Below, one piece after another: positions 1-6,198 of a stretch of 7,225 nt of DNA. The stretch comes from Schlesneria sp. (GTDB lineage Bacteria; Planctomycetota; Planctomycetia; Planctomycetales; Planctomycetaceae). How positions within the stretch are numbered: position 1 is the stretch's first letter; the number at the start of each line of letters is the position of its first letter. Position numbers and translations under genes: made by a program. The notes under the pieces were generated by a model. It did not search any database. It was not told where the DNA came from and saw only the letters and a list, made by a program, of their open reading frames with translations. Location: assembly GCA_025353525.1 (NCBI GenBank), contig JANXOO010001266.1, forward strand, positions 1-7,225. Direction: 5' to 3'.

Positions 1-888
1 TTCATGGACTACATTTGCTCGCTGACAGGCAAGAGTCCTTCGACAACCGGTGCCGGCAGTGAAGGGGCATTGACCAAAGGGCCGTTCAACGCCCTGATTC
101 CGACGGCGGACATTAATACGGCACTGGTCTCGATGATCCTGACGGATCTGCCAGGCTATTCGACAGCAGCAGGATACATTGGCCCCGATGCGCGGTTCGA
201 CCACGACATCAGTTTGCTCGTTCCGGAAATCTGGTGCCGCATGTCACCGGACGAACGCAAACCGGAAAATCTGATCCGCGAACGGTCGCTCGAACAGATC
301 CAGGATCTGCAGTACAACGGCGAGAAGATTCCGGCCAGCCGGCTGGGGTACCGTATCACCGACCGATTCATTCGTCGCTACTTCGGGCGAGTGTTCGACA
401 ATCCCGATAAAGTCTTCGACAAATCGATTCTGCAACCTGAAACTCAGGATATGGATTCGTTCGCAGACGGAGTAAAATACATCGTTGAAGCACAGCGCCG
501 ATCAGCCATGCAATACTTCGACGACGGGACAATCGAAAAAGCCTGCCCGCCGCTCAAGATTCTGTTAACGATCATGGCCCACGGACATTTCGAAGGAAAA
601 ACAGAACGCGACCCTGGTATCAGGCAACTTTTTACCCGGGAATCGTTGGTGAAGAGCGACTGGTATCGCGAGCGACTTGAGACAAAGCAACAGCGGGATA
701 TTGCCTTGTGGGAGCGACACCGGGATTATCTCGACAGCTATCTGGGTGAGCGTCACAACGCCGAGTCTGTCGTACGGGAAACCGTCCTGAGCGGTCAGGC
801 CGTCGTTGCCAGAGAACTGACCCGCGTCCGCAGTCCGGAGTATCTGAAAGAACTGCAGGGGACACTCGGAGCCGAACCCAGGCTGTGA
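1..888 (+). CDS. C-terminal part of a large protein, possibly PPi-type PEP carboxykinase-like (5' truncated)
   Basis: The frame is open to the left edge of the window (the codon before the first ATG is TTC), and that ATG has no ribosome binding site, so this is most likely the last 295 codons of a longer gene. Seen directly: a Gly/Ser/Thr-rich, conserved-looking stretch about 7-32 residues in (SLTGKSPSTTGAGSEGALTK, then GPFNAL), followed by an aromatic and acidic segment with FDHDISLLVPEIW. The C-terminal third is charged and probably helical. From memory, this pattern resembles the C-terminal region of the roughly 1100-residue PPi-dependent phosphoenolpyruvate carboxykinase family, which interconverts PEP and oxaloacetate using pyrophosphate. 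That assignment is a recollection, not a demonstrated match. There is no signal peptide or membrane segment in the visible part. The gene ends with TGA at 886-888, directly next to a minus-strand gene remnant. The coding call is firm; the product is tentative. Confidence 0.5.
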   Translation, partial: FMDYICSLTGKSPSTTGAGSEGALTKGPFNALIPTADINTALVSMILTDLPGYSTAAGYIGPDARFDHDISLLVPEIWCRMSPDERKPENLIRERSLEQIQDLQYNGEKIPASRLGYRITDRFIRRYFGRVFDNPDKVFDKSILQPETQDMDSFADGVKYIVEAQRRSAMQYFDDGTIEKACPPLKILLTIMAHGHFEGKTERDPGIRQLFTRESLVKSDWYRERLETKQQRDIALWERHRDYLDSYLGERHNAESVVRETVLSGQAVVARELTRVRSPEYLKELQGTLGAEPRL

Positions 889-889
889 A

Positions 890-1171
890 CGCAAACCGGC
901 GACAACCGAAGTAGCCTCTTGAATGTGAGCCTGGGTAAAACCTGAGCGTTTTCGCGGGTTCCATTGAAGGACGAGCCGAACGGCATCTTCAGCAGTTGCG
1001 GCGGAGGTGCTGTTCATGCCTGGCTCCCCAATGGACGTTCGCAAGTAATTCCGTCCCAAAAGCAGTTTCGAACCCACCGATGAGTTTTTCCACCTGCCGT
1101 CGGTGATGTTGACACTCACTGTGCGCTTGCAAGAACTCCCGCGCCACTTTTAATTGCCTGTACAGAGTCAA
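890..1171 (-). pseudogene. darG: Frameshifted remnant of DarG C-terminal domain (DarTG antitoxin)
   Basis: Read on the minus strand, 1171-1020 encodes VEKLIGGFETAFGTELLANV followed by HWGARHE, and that frame then stops at about 989. A second frame, shifted by one base, continues the same domain from about 1010 to 890 with TAEDAVRLVLQWNPRKRSGF followed by TQAHIQEATSVVAGL. Together these match the C-terminal domain of DarG as I know it: a GFExxYGxELLAxxHWVA block, an acidic spacer, then AVxxWxxRKxxxFxxxxI. DarG is the antitoxin that removes ADP-ribose placed on DNA by DarT; its N-terminal macro domain does the chemistry and this C-terminal domain binds the toxin. Here the macro domain and any darT are absent, a TAA lies just upstream (1172-1174), the two frames need a one-base shift to join, and the second frame runs without a stop into the antisense of the preceding gene. 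It is therefore a dead fragment. Confidence 0.6.
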
Positions 1172-1497
1172 TTAGAATTCCCGCCGTGGAAGAATCATTG
1201 TCGCCAAACAGAATGACGCGGTACGTCAACGTTGTGAGGATGTCACCTCGCAGACTTTACTCTCATGGGTTAAATACGGAAAATGGCCCGCGCGCTGTGT
1301 CGTTGAACTGAAATGAACCCGATGCCGATGACTTGGACACTTGGAAAGTTGTTAATTTGAAGTTGTTCTGACGCGACTGGCGGATACGTTCGTCCGACAT
1401 TGCATCCATTCGACGGTTGAATCAATTGGCGGATCCATCTCCGGTGTGACGAGCGAAATGTTCTTGCGAATTTCCATGTCAAAGAGGTTTGCTGCGA
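1172..1497. other. Gene-free stretch upstream of the SufE gene
   Basis: No convincing gene lies here. The minus strand at about 1108-1256 carries a short open frame with a protein-like stretch (RVILFGDNDSSTAGILIDSV), bounded by stops on both sides and overlapping the darG remnant in another frame. It could be part of the same decayed material. No clear promoter or terminator is visible. The long minus-strand open frame that crosses this stretch is antisense to the SufE gene. Confidence 0.4.
1481..1487 (+). promoter_or_regulatory. Ribosome binding site fixing the SufE start
   Basis: AAAGAGG lies 10 nt before the ATG at 1498. The alternative in-frame TTG at 1489 would sit only 1 nt after it, too close to be used, so the ATG is preferred. 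Confidence 0.55.
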
Positions 1498-1914
1498 ATG
1501 CGATTTGCTGAACTGGTTGCCGAACTTGACGAATTGGACCCCGATGAAAAGCTGCAGTGGCTGGTCGAATTCGCGGATGAACTTCCCGGTTTGTCGGCCG
1601 GAAAGATGTCCGAGCCGTTTCCGGATTCGTGCCTGATCCGAGAATGTCAGACTCCGGTCCACGTGTGGGTGGCTGTCGATGACGGAAAAATCCATCTTGA
1701 AGCGGATGTGCCACAGAAATCGCCGACCGTTCGCGGACTGGTGGCGCTTATCGTCTGCGGACTCGAAGGCGCTTCCGTTTCTGAGGGACTGGCTTTGCCT
1801 GAGGATATGGTGGCACATCTCGGATTGGCCAATGTTCTTGGTATGACGCGGCAGCAAGGGTTTCGCGGGTTCATGTCGCGGATCAAACGGGAATTGAGCA
1901 AATCAATCCATTAA
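1498..1914 (+). CDS. sufE: SufE-family sulfur acceptor for Fe-S cluster assembly
   Basis: At 138 residues the protein matches the usual SufE length. SufE proteins take persulfide sulfur from the cysteine desulfurase SufS and pass it to the SufBCD scaffold in the cytoplasm. Seen here: an N-terminal helix with DPDEKLQWLVEFADELPGL (about 14-32), the active-site region IRECQTPVHVWVAV with Cys50 in the position of the sulfur-accepting cysteine of E. coli SufE (GCQSQVW), a beta strand and acidic stretch, then the helix TVRGLVALIVCGLEG (about 77-91). The C-terminal GMTRQQGFRGFMSRIKRE segment corresponds to the SRSQGLEAMIRAIR region of E. coli SufE. An extra cysteine, Cys45, lies close to the active site. 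No sufS, sufB, sufC or sufD neighbour is visible, so the gene appears to stand alone. The CsdE subgroup cannot be excluded from sequence alone. Confidence 0.88.
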   Translation: MRFAELVAELDELDPDEKLQWLVEFADELPGLSAGKMSEPFPDSCLIRECQTPVHVWVAVDDGKIHLEADVPQKSPTVRGLVALIVCGLEGASVSEGLALPEDMVAHLGLANVLGMTRQQGFRGFMSRIKRELSKSIH

Positions 1915-1957
1915 CGGACGCCGATGAATTCTGTTGGGGTGGCTGGCCGAAAAGGAG

Positions 1958-2027
1958 AAACCGGTCGCTGAAAAACGGGGACAATCACCAGTAAGACCCG
2001 GAGCCAGCCCCCGTTTTTCAGCCGGTA
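1958..2027. repeat. Palindromic REP-like intergenic element
   Basis: A perfect 14-base inverted repeat, GCTGAAAAACGGGG (1967-1980) against CCCCGTTTTTCAGC (2009-2022), extends outward through ACCG/CGGT past a 3-base bulge (GTC) in the left arm. The 28-base loop carries GTAAGACCCGGAGC (1991-2004), which recurs with one extra base in the palindrome at 4965-5040. The arms resemble GCTGAAAAACGGGGACA...CCCCGTTTTTCAGC repeats I recall from planctomycete intergenic regions; that is memory, not a search. It lies 44 nt after the SufE stop codon and could also act as a transcript-end structure, although no T-run follows the right arm. Confidence 0.65.
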
Positions 2028-2427
2028 AATGTTCCAATGCCGGTTTCCTCGCTGCCGCTTGTCGTCATTTTTTTGCCGCGAACGTGATTTGAACCGGGAA
2101 CTCCCGATGTTTGAGTCTGCGGGGGTCAAGCAGGGATTTCTTCCCGTTCTCAGGAAAACACCGGAATTCGTATCCACATTTGTGAATGAACCGTTATTCT
2201 GTTCACAGAACCTGACGTTCAGCGTGAGTTGAAATATTCGCCTGAAGCTGACATTTGTCGGAGTTTGACGTGCCGACAGGCAATCAGACTTGCTTCGCAA
2301 AGGCTGGCTTTCGGCAAATGTTTTCGTTCCTGATGTCGAGCCGTGGTGATTAACGTTTGTGGCGTGTTGTGTTCCGATCAAGACGATTGGTCGATGTCCG
2401 CGTCGCGAGAAATCGTAAATACTTTTC

Positions 2428-2434
2428 AAGGGGA
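2428..2434 (+). promoter_or_regulatory. Ribosome binding site fixing the DUF309 start
   Basis: AAGGGGA sits 9 nt before the ATG at 2444. A longer reading from a TTG at 2357 has no such site and adds an Arg-rich, unlikely N-terminus. Confidence 0.65.
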
Positions 2435-2443
2435 AATTGTCTG

Positions 2444-3079
2444 ATGGTCACAAGTGAAAAGCAGGGACGATCCGGACGTTCATCGAGTGCTCCGAAACCG
2501 GAAAACAGGAAAATGATTACGCCGCCGGAAGAAACGGCTCCTCGCCTGCTTCCGTCGACCGATCTTCCGTCGTACACCTATGTTCCTGGGACAGATACTC
2601 CCCATCCTTATCGCGATGCGCGGGGACACAGTTACCAGAAGAAGGCGCAGTCGCCGAAAATGTTGACCGCTTCGAACTGGGCGGAAAACCGGAATTACCT
2701 GTTGGCACTCGATTTCTTCAATCACGGTTACTATTGGGAATCGCACGAAGAATGGGAGCGACTTTTGCGGACCACGGGGAACGACTGTCCTGTCGGTCGA
2801 TTCCTGAAGGGTCTTGTGAAACTTTCCGCCGCCGGTGTGAAAGTGCGTGAAAACAGCATTCACGGCGTCCGCCGTCATGCAGCCTCTGCGGGCGAAGTCT
2901 TTGCCGATGTCGCCGCGGAAGTCGGTACCGAATACTTTTGTGGTCTGGAATTCACCACGCTGCAATTCGCGGCTGACCGCGCGGCACAGATTTCCTACAA
3001 AGACAAAATCGGCTCGCCACGTGAACCGTCACGCGTCTTTCCGTTCGTGCTGAACACCGAAGTCCTGCAACTGTCGTGA
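2444..3079 (+). CDS. DUF309 domain protein
   Basis: A 211-residue cytosolic protein with no signal peptide. Residues 1-70 are polar, proline-rich and probably disordered, and contain [20 protein letters not shown] (41-60) followed by GHSY, a block I recall as typical of planctomycete members. The DUF309 domain covers about 84-150: [19 protein letters not shown] (88-106) carries the family's E(A/S)HE signature on the first helix, and [18 protein letters not shown] (120-137) corresponds to the second helix, usually written QGLIQLAVALYHLQRGN. The last 60 residues are a less conserved tail. DUF309 proteins are small helical bundles of unknown biochemical role, and nothing in the neighbourhood suggests one. 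The gene stands alone, with a long untranslated region upstream and a good terminator downstream. Confidence 0.82.
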   Translation: MVTSEKQGRSGRSSSAPKPENRKMITPPEETAPRLLPSTDLPSYTYVPGTDTPHPYRDARGHSYQKKAQSPKMLTASNWAENRNYLLALDFFNHGYYWESHEEWERLLRTTGNDCPVGRFLKGLVKLSAAGVKVRENSIHGVRRHAASAGEVFADVAAEVGTEYFCGLEFTTLQFAADRAAQISYKDKIGSPREPSRVFPFVLNTEVLQLS

Positions 3080-3103
3080 CATTTGCTGTCATATCGATTG
3101 TCC

Positions 3104-3123
3104 GCGAGTGCGAATGCACTCGC
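3104..3123. repeat. Perfect 8-bp hairpin downstream of the DUF309 gene
   Basis: GCGAGTGC and GCACTCGC enclose a GAAT loop 24 nt after the stop codon. No T-run follows directly, so by itself it is a stable transcript-end hairpin and not a classic terminator. Confidence 0.5.
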
Positions 3124-3161
3124 CGCAATCGCCAAATGCAGTAACGGTTTTTGAAAAAATC

Positions 3162-3197
3162 ACAGCACGATTCCCCATACGGGAATCGGGCTGTTTT
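3162..3197 (+). terminator. Intrinsic terminator after the DUF309 gene
   Basis: The stem pairs CGATTCCC (3168-3175) with GGGAATCG (3181-3188) around a CATAC loop. After a single A/G mismatch it continues through ACAGC/GCTGT (3162-3166 with 3190-3194), and TTTT ends it at 3194-3197. An A6 run lies just to the left (3154-3159), so the hairpin could also stop minus-strand transcripts. It separates the DUF309 gene from the oxidoreductase unit. Confidence 0.75.
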
Positions 3198-3450
3198 CAT
3201 TGATTGCTGCTGTTTTCGAGTACTTCTGCTGCGCTGAATACCGATTCTGCCGCGTGATTCTATTCCTTGTCGGAAAGCCGTCAGAAGTATTCGAACATCC
3301 GTCGGAATTCCCCGCACATTGGTGCATCGGACCAGACGTTGAAATACGCGATTTGAAATCGTGCGTCGCGCAGGTTTTACCTTGTTCCTTCAAAGCGTTA
3401 CAGTATTTGCTTGCCCGTTTGGTTGACCGGGTTTCAAACACATATCATCC
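3198..3450. other. Leader region of the oxidoreductase gene
   Basis: About 250 bases without a credible gene, between the DUF309 terminator and the ribosome binding site of the oxidoreductase gene. The promoter of that gene should lie here. A TTGACC (3423-3428) and TATCAT (3443-3448) pair is spaced only 14 bases apart and sits against the ribosome binding site, so I do not call it. Confidence 0.35.
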
Positions 3451-3456
3451 GAGGAG
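3451..3456 (+). promoter_or_regulatory. Ribosome binding site fixing the oxidoreductase start
   Basis: GAGGAG lies 8 nt before the ATG at 3465. This start places the twin-arginine motif right at the N-terminus. The ATG at 3411, 18 codons earlier, lacks such a site. Confidence 0.75.
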
Positions 3457-3464
3457 CACTTCTT

Positions 3465-4880
3465 ATGAGCCGTCGTTCCAGTCGTCGCGACTTTCTCAAG
3501 TCGTCGACCGCCGTTCTCGCCGGGGCAACAATGCCCTATTGGTTTACATCGACCAGCAATCTCGCGCTGGGCCGCCAAAGTGTCAATGACCGACCGGTGC
3601 TCGGATGTATTGGGACGGGAGATCGCTGGGACGCCGTCGGTCCCAATGCAATGGCGCTTTCAGACTGCGTGGCAGTCTGTGATGTCGATCGTAACCATCT
3701 TGAAAAGGGCCGCGACCGGGTCAAGGATATCCAGAGCAAAAAGGGGGTCTCGGGCGAACCCGAGATGTACGAAGACTATCGCAAAATTCTCGATCGAAAA
3801 GATGTTCAGGTCGTAACGATCGTGACCACTGACCATTGGCATTCGAAAATTGCGATCGAGGCCATGCAAGCCGGCAAGGATGTCTACTGCGAAAAGCCGC
3901 TGACTCTGACGATCCTCGAAGGCAAACAGATCATCAAGGTTCTGAAAGAGACCGGACGCGTCTTTCAGGTGGGAACTCAACAACGGTCAGAATTCTCGAC
4001 GAACGGCAATCAGGTTCAGAATCAGTTCCTGAAGGCTGTTGCCATCGCTCGTAGCGGTCGACTCGGCAAGATCACCAAAGTGACTTGCGGCATTAATGGT
4101 GCTCCAACCAGTGGCGAAATCCCCAAGGCCGCTATTCCGGAGGGTCTGAATTGGGATATGTGGCTCGGCCAGGCTCCGATGACCGATTACTTGCAAGGCG
4201 AATTTGGCAACAACAAGAGGTACCCCGAAGCACGGACCCACTACGAATTCCGCTGGTGGTACGAATACTCCGGTGGCAAGATGACTGACTGGGGCGCCCA
4301 CCATGTCGACGTGGGGATGTGGGGTCTGGGCATGGACAACAGTGGTCCGATCTCGGTCGAAGGGACGGCAGAGCATCCCGTTCCGCTCGTCGATGGCATG
4401 CCGACAGTTTCCAATCGGTACAATGTCGCCCACAAATTCGACGTTGTCGCGAAGTTCGCTGGCGGCGCTGAACTGCATATCACCAGCGAAGGTGATAACG
4501 GAGTTCTGTTTGAAGGAACCGAAGGTCGCATCTTCGTCAATCGAGGCAAGCTGTCGGGAGCACCTGTCGACGATTTGGCGACCAACCCGCTGCCCGAATC
4601 GTTGCTGAAAGAACTCTACAAGGGGAAAGAGCCGAAGGGTGGCCACAACGCTCATATGGAAAACTTCTTTGATTGCGTCAAAGATCGAGGCCTTCCCGTG
4701 AGTGATGTCTTTTCGCACCATCGCGCGATGACGACTTGTCACCTCGCCAATATCGCGATTCGGCTCGGACGCAAGATCGAATGGAATCCCGAGACGGAAC
4801 AGATCATCAACGACAAAGACGCCGCCAAATGGATCGGACGCGAACAGCGCAAGGGTTACGAGATCAACGTCAGCGTGTGA
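3465..4880 (+). CDS. Tat-exported Gfo/Idh/MocA family oxidoreductase
   Basis: A 471-residue NAD(P)-dependent dehydrogenase of the glucose-fructose oxidoreductase / inositol dehydrogenase / MocA family, which oxidises or reduces hydroxyl groups of sugars and cyclitols. The N-terminus carries the twin-arginine signal SRRDFLKSS (5-13) and a hydrophobic stretch (about 15-27), so the folded protein probably reaches the periplasm with its cofactor bound, as in glucose-fructose oxidoreductase. The Rossmann domain begins at about 44 with VLGCIGTGDRW (a GxGxxx fold) and has CDVD at 72-75. YCEKPLTLT (141-149) holds the family's EKP catalytic-lysine motif. TDWGAHHVDVGMW (274-286) carries the histidines and aspartate of the substrate site in the C-terminal alpha/beta domain. 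The substrate cannot be read from the sequence. No sugar-epimerase or regulator gene is adjacent. Planctomycetes carry many paralogues of this type. Confidence 0.92.
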   Translation: MSRRSSRRDFLKSSTAVLAGATMPYWFTSTSNLALGRQSVNDRPVLGCIGTGDRWDAVGPNAMALSDCVAVCDVDRNHLEKGRDRVKDIQSKKGVSGEPEMYEDYRKILDRKDVQVVTIVTTDHWHSKIAIEAMQAGKDVYCEKPLTLTILEGKQIIKVLKETGRVFQVGTQQRSEFSTNGNQVQNQFLKAVAIARSGRLGKITKVTCGINGAPTSGEIPKAAIPEGLNWDMWLGQAPMTDYLQGEFGNNKRYPEARTHYEFRWWYEYSGGKMTDWGAHHVDVGMWGLGMDNSGPISVEGTAEHPVPLVDGMPTVSNRYNVAHKFDVVAKFAGGAELHITSEGDNGVLFEGTEGRIFVNRGKLSGAPVDDLATNPLPESLLKELYKGKEPKGGHNAHMENFFDCVKDRGLPVSDVFSHHRAMTTCHLANIAIRLGRKIEWNPETEQIINDKDAAKWIGREQRKGYEINVSV

Positions 4881-4916
4881 TTTCTCCCCTTTTACCGTTC
4901 CCGATTTGACTTGTCT

Positions 4917-5097
4917 GGTAATGCAGCGCCGTGAAGCAATTGTCAAATCGTTTTTTTGCTGAAACAGGCGAGCCGAGCGACGTAAGACCTCGGAGCGAAT
5001 TGCGGAAAAGTCCTGGGGGTTAAGCCGCCCGGCTCGCCTGGATTCTCGTTCTGCTTTGTTTTTCCATCTGAAAATGCTTCACGGCATTGCCGGTAAT
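4917..5097. mobile_element. MITE-like element with terminal inverted repeats (putative)
   Basis: GCAGCGCCGTGAAGCA (4923-4938) and TGCTTCACGGCATTGC (5075-5090) are inverted copies with 14 of 16 bases matching, and weaker similarity continues about 11 bases inward. A 6-base direct repeat, GGTAAT, flanks them at 4917-4922 and 5092-5097 (one extra C on the right), as a target duplication would. The interior is non-coding and contains the palindrome at 4965-5040. No transposase lies in the window. A small non-autonomous element fits, but the arms could also be a large imperfect palindrome formed in another way. Confidence 0.4.
4965..5040. repeat. REP-like palindrome downstream of the oxidoreductase gene
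   Basis: CAGGCGAGCCG (4965-4975) pairs perfectly with CGGCTCGCCTG (5030-5040) around a 54-base centre. The centre contains GACGTAAGACCTCGGAGCG (4979-4997) and TCCTGGGGGTTAAGCCGCC (5011-5029). The form, GGCGAGCCG at one end and CGGCTCGCC at the other with a GACGTAAG core, resembles a palindromic repeat family I recall from planctomycete genomes. The core GTAAGACC(T)CGGAGC is shared with the repeat at 1958-2027. Confidence 0.65.
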
Positions 5098-5107
5098 TAT
5101 AGATTGT

Positions 5108-5151
5108 ACAGGCCGATCAGCCCGGTAAATCGGGTCGATCGGCCTGTTTTT
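5108..5151 (+). terminator. Intrinsic-terminator hairpin immediately before trpD
   Basis: ACAGGCCGATC (5108-5118) pairs perfectly with GATCGGCCTGT (5137-5147). An inner CCCG/CGGG stem (5121-5124 with 5131-5134) closes a loop around GTAAAT. The outer stem is followed by T at 5147-5151. It ends 14 nt before the trpD ATG, so it either ends transcripts from the oxidoreductase gene or forms the trpD leader itself and attenuates trpD. Confidence 0.85.
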
Positions 5152-5165
5152 ACTCCGAGTCCACA

Positions 5166-6188
5166 ATGATCGACGAACTTAAAATCGCTGTGAACGACCT
5201 GCTCGACGAGCGGGCTCTGTCATCCGATGTCATGAAATCGGCGGTTGGATCGATCATGGATGGTCGCTGTTCCGACGCCGAAATTGCAGCGTTTCTGACC
5301 GCCTTGCGTTGTCGGGGCGAATCGATCGGGGAACTGGTCGGTGCTGCTCAAGCGATGCGGGAACGAGCAACTCCGATCGTATGTCAGACACAGGGGCTGC
5401 TCGATACCTGTGGCACCGGTGGCGACCTGCTGCATACGTTCAACATCAGCACCGCCGCTGCTCTGGTCGCCGCTGCGGCAGGACAGCCGGTGGCCAAGCA
5501 CGGAAATCGCGGAGCGACCAGCACGACCGGTTCGGCAGATGTCCTGGAAGCCCTGGGGGTCAATCTTCAACTCTCCCCGGAACGAGTTGCCAGGTGCATC
5601 GACGAGGTTGGCATCGGTTTTTGCTTTGCACCACTTTTACATGGTGCCATGAAGCATGTGGCACCCGTCAGAAAACAGCTCGGGTTCCGAACGATTTTTA
5701 ACCTGCTCGGCCCGCTCACGAATCCGGCTCGGGCAACGTATCAGGTGATCGGTGCCACTCGAAATAAGGTCGCCGAAATGCTGGCTCAGGCGCTGTACGA
5801 ATTGGGAAGCGAACGAGCGATCGTCGTGTGTGGAAACAACGAACTGGACGAAGTCAGCCTGTGGGGCGAAACGGTCGCATTTGAAGTTTCCCGTCGAGGA
5901 GTCGTACATCACACGTGGGACGCGTCGATGCTGGGTCTTGCCGAATGCCGCGTTGATGCATTGAGAATCAACAGTGCCGCCGAAAGTGCCGAAGTCATCC
6001 GCCGTGTCTTCGCGGGCGAAAACGGCCCGGCCCGGGACATCGTTGTCGCTAATGCCGCCGCCGCATTACTGGCAGCAAATCGTTCCGAAACCATTCGAGC
6101 GGCCGTCCCGATGGCACAGGCGGCCATCGACACCGGGAAGGTAATGGACATCTGCGAACGACTGAAGCAATGGACGAACCAGGAGTAG
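5166..6188 (+). CDS. trpD: Anthranilate phosphoribosyltransferase
   Basis: A 340-residue cytosolic enzyme of normal family length. It joins anthranilate to phosphoribosyl pyrophosphate, giving N-(5'-phosphoribosyl)anthranilate and pyrophosphate, the second step of tryptophan synthesis. Seen: an N-terminal helical domain (1-70); DTCGTGGD (80-87), the glycine-rich PRPP loop; FNIST (92-96); the KHGNR motif (111-115) for pyrophosphate and anthranilate binding; LHGAMKHVAPVRKQLGFRT (158-176) with the conserved Arg175; FNLLGPLTNPA (178-188); and the metal-binding Asp229-Glu230 pair in ELDEVS. All key residues are present, so it should be active. The ATG has only a weak ribosome binding site (GAG 6 nt upstream). 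No other trp gene is in the window, so the pathway is scattered, as is common in planctomycetes. The next gene begins 10 nt after the stop codon. The terminator hairpin just upstream may control it. Confidence 0.96.
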   Translation: MIDELKIAVNDLLDERALSSDVMKSAVGSIMDGRCSDAEIAAFLTALRCRGESIGELVGAAQAMRERATPIVCQTQGLLDTCGTGGDLLHTFNISTAAALVAAAAGQPVAKHGNRGATSTTGSADVLEALGVNLQLSPERVARCIDEVGIGFCFAPLLHGAMKHVAPVRKQLGFRTIFNLLGPLTNPARATYQVIGATRNKVAEMLAQALYELGSERAIVVCGNNELDEVSLWGETVAFEVSRRGVVHHTWDASMLGLAECRVDALRINSAAESAEVIRRVFAGENGPARDIVVANAAAALLAANRSETIRAAVPMAQAAIDTGKVMDICERLKQWTNQE

Positions 6189-6198
6189 TTTTCAGCCA

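Larger units (their letters stand above)
1915..2443. other. Gene-free stretch between the SufE and DUF309 genes
   Basis: About 530 bases without a credible gene. The left part holds a palindromic repeat (1958-2027). Further right is an imperfect inverted repeat, 10 of 12 bases matching, between 2251-2262 (ACATTTGTCGGA) and 2310-2321 (TTCGGCAAATGT). It could be a structured leader of the DUF309 gene, but nothing more supports that. A 67-codon open frame at 2029-2232 has no ribosome binding site and an unremarkable composition. No promoter could be placed with confidence. Confidence 0.4.

Noticed and set aside
1270..1857. A 195-codon minus-strand open frame across the SufE gene and its upstream region
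   Set aside because: It is antisense to SufE over most of its length, its composition is rich in His, Arg, Gln and Ser, and no family is recognisable.
2086..2095. Minus-strand GGTTCAAATC, like the T-loop of a tRNA
   Set aside because: The bases on either side do not form the T stem, and no acceptor stem, anticodon arm or D arm can be drawn around it.
2029..2232. A 67-codon plus-strand open frame in the SufE-DUF309 interval
   Set aside because: It begins at the right arm of the palindrome, lacks a ribosome binding site and has no protein-like pattern.
3423..3448. TTGACC and TATCAT as a promoter for the oxidoreductase gene
   Set aside because: The spacing is only 14 bases and the -10 box abuts the ribosome binding site, which leaves almost no leader.
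3987..4946. A 319-codon minus-strand open frame opposite the oxidoreductase gene
   Set aside because: It lies almost wholly antisense to a clear Gfo/Idh/MocA gene with intact motifs, and its translation shows no recognisable domain. Codon bias of the plus-strand gene explains it.
5074..5169. A 31-codon open frame ending in ATGA overlapping the trpD start, as a possible leader peptide
   Set aside because: It has no ribosome binding site, no tryptophan codons, and reads through the terminator stem and the end of the repeat element. It is noted only in the attenuator finding.
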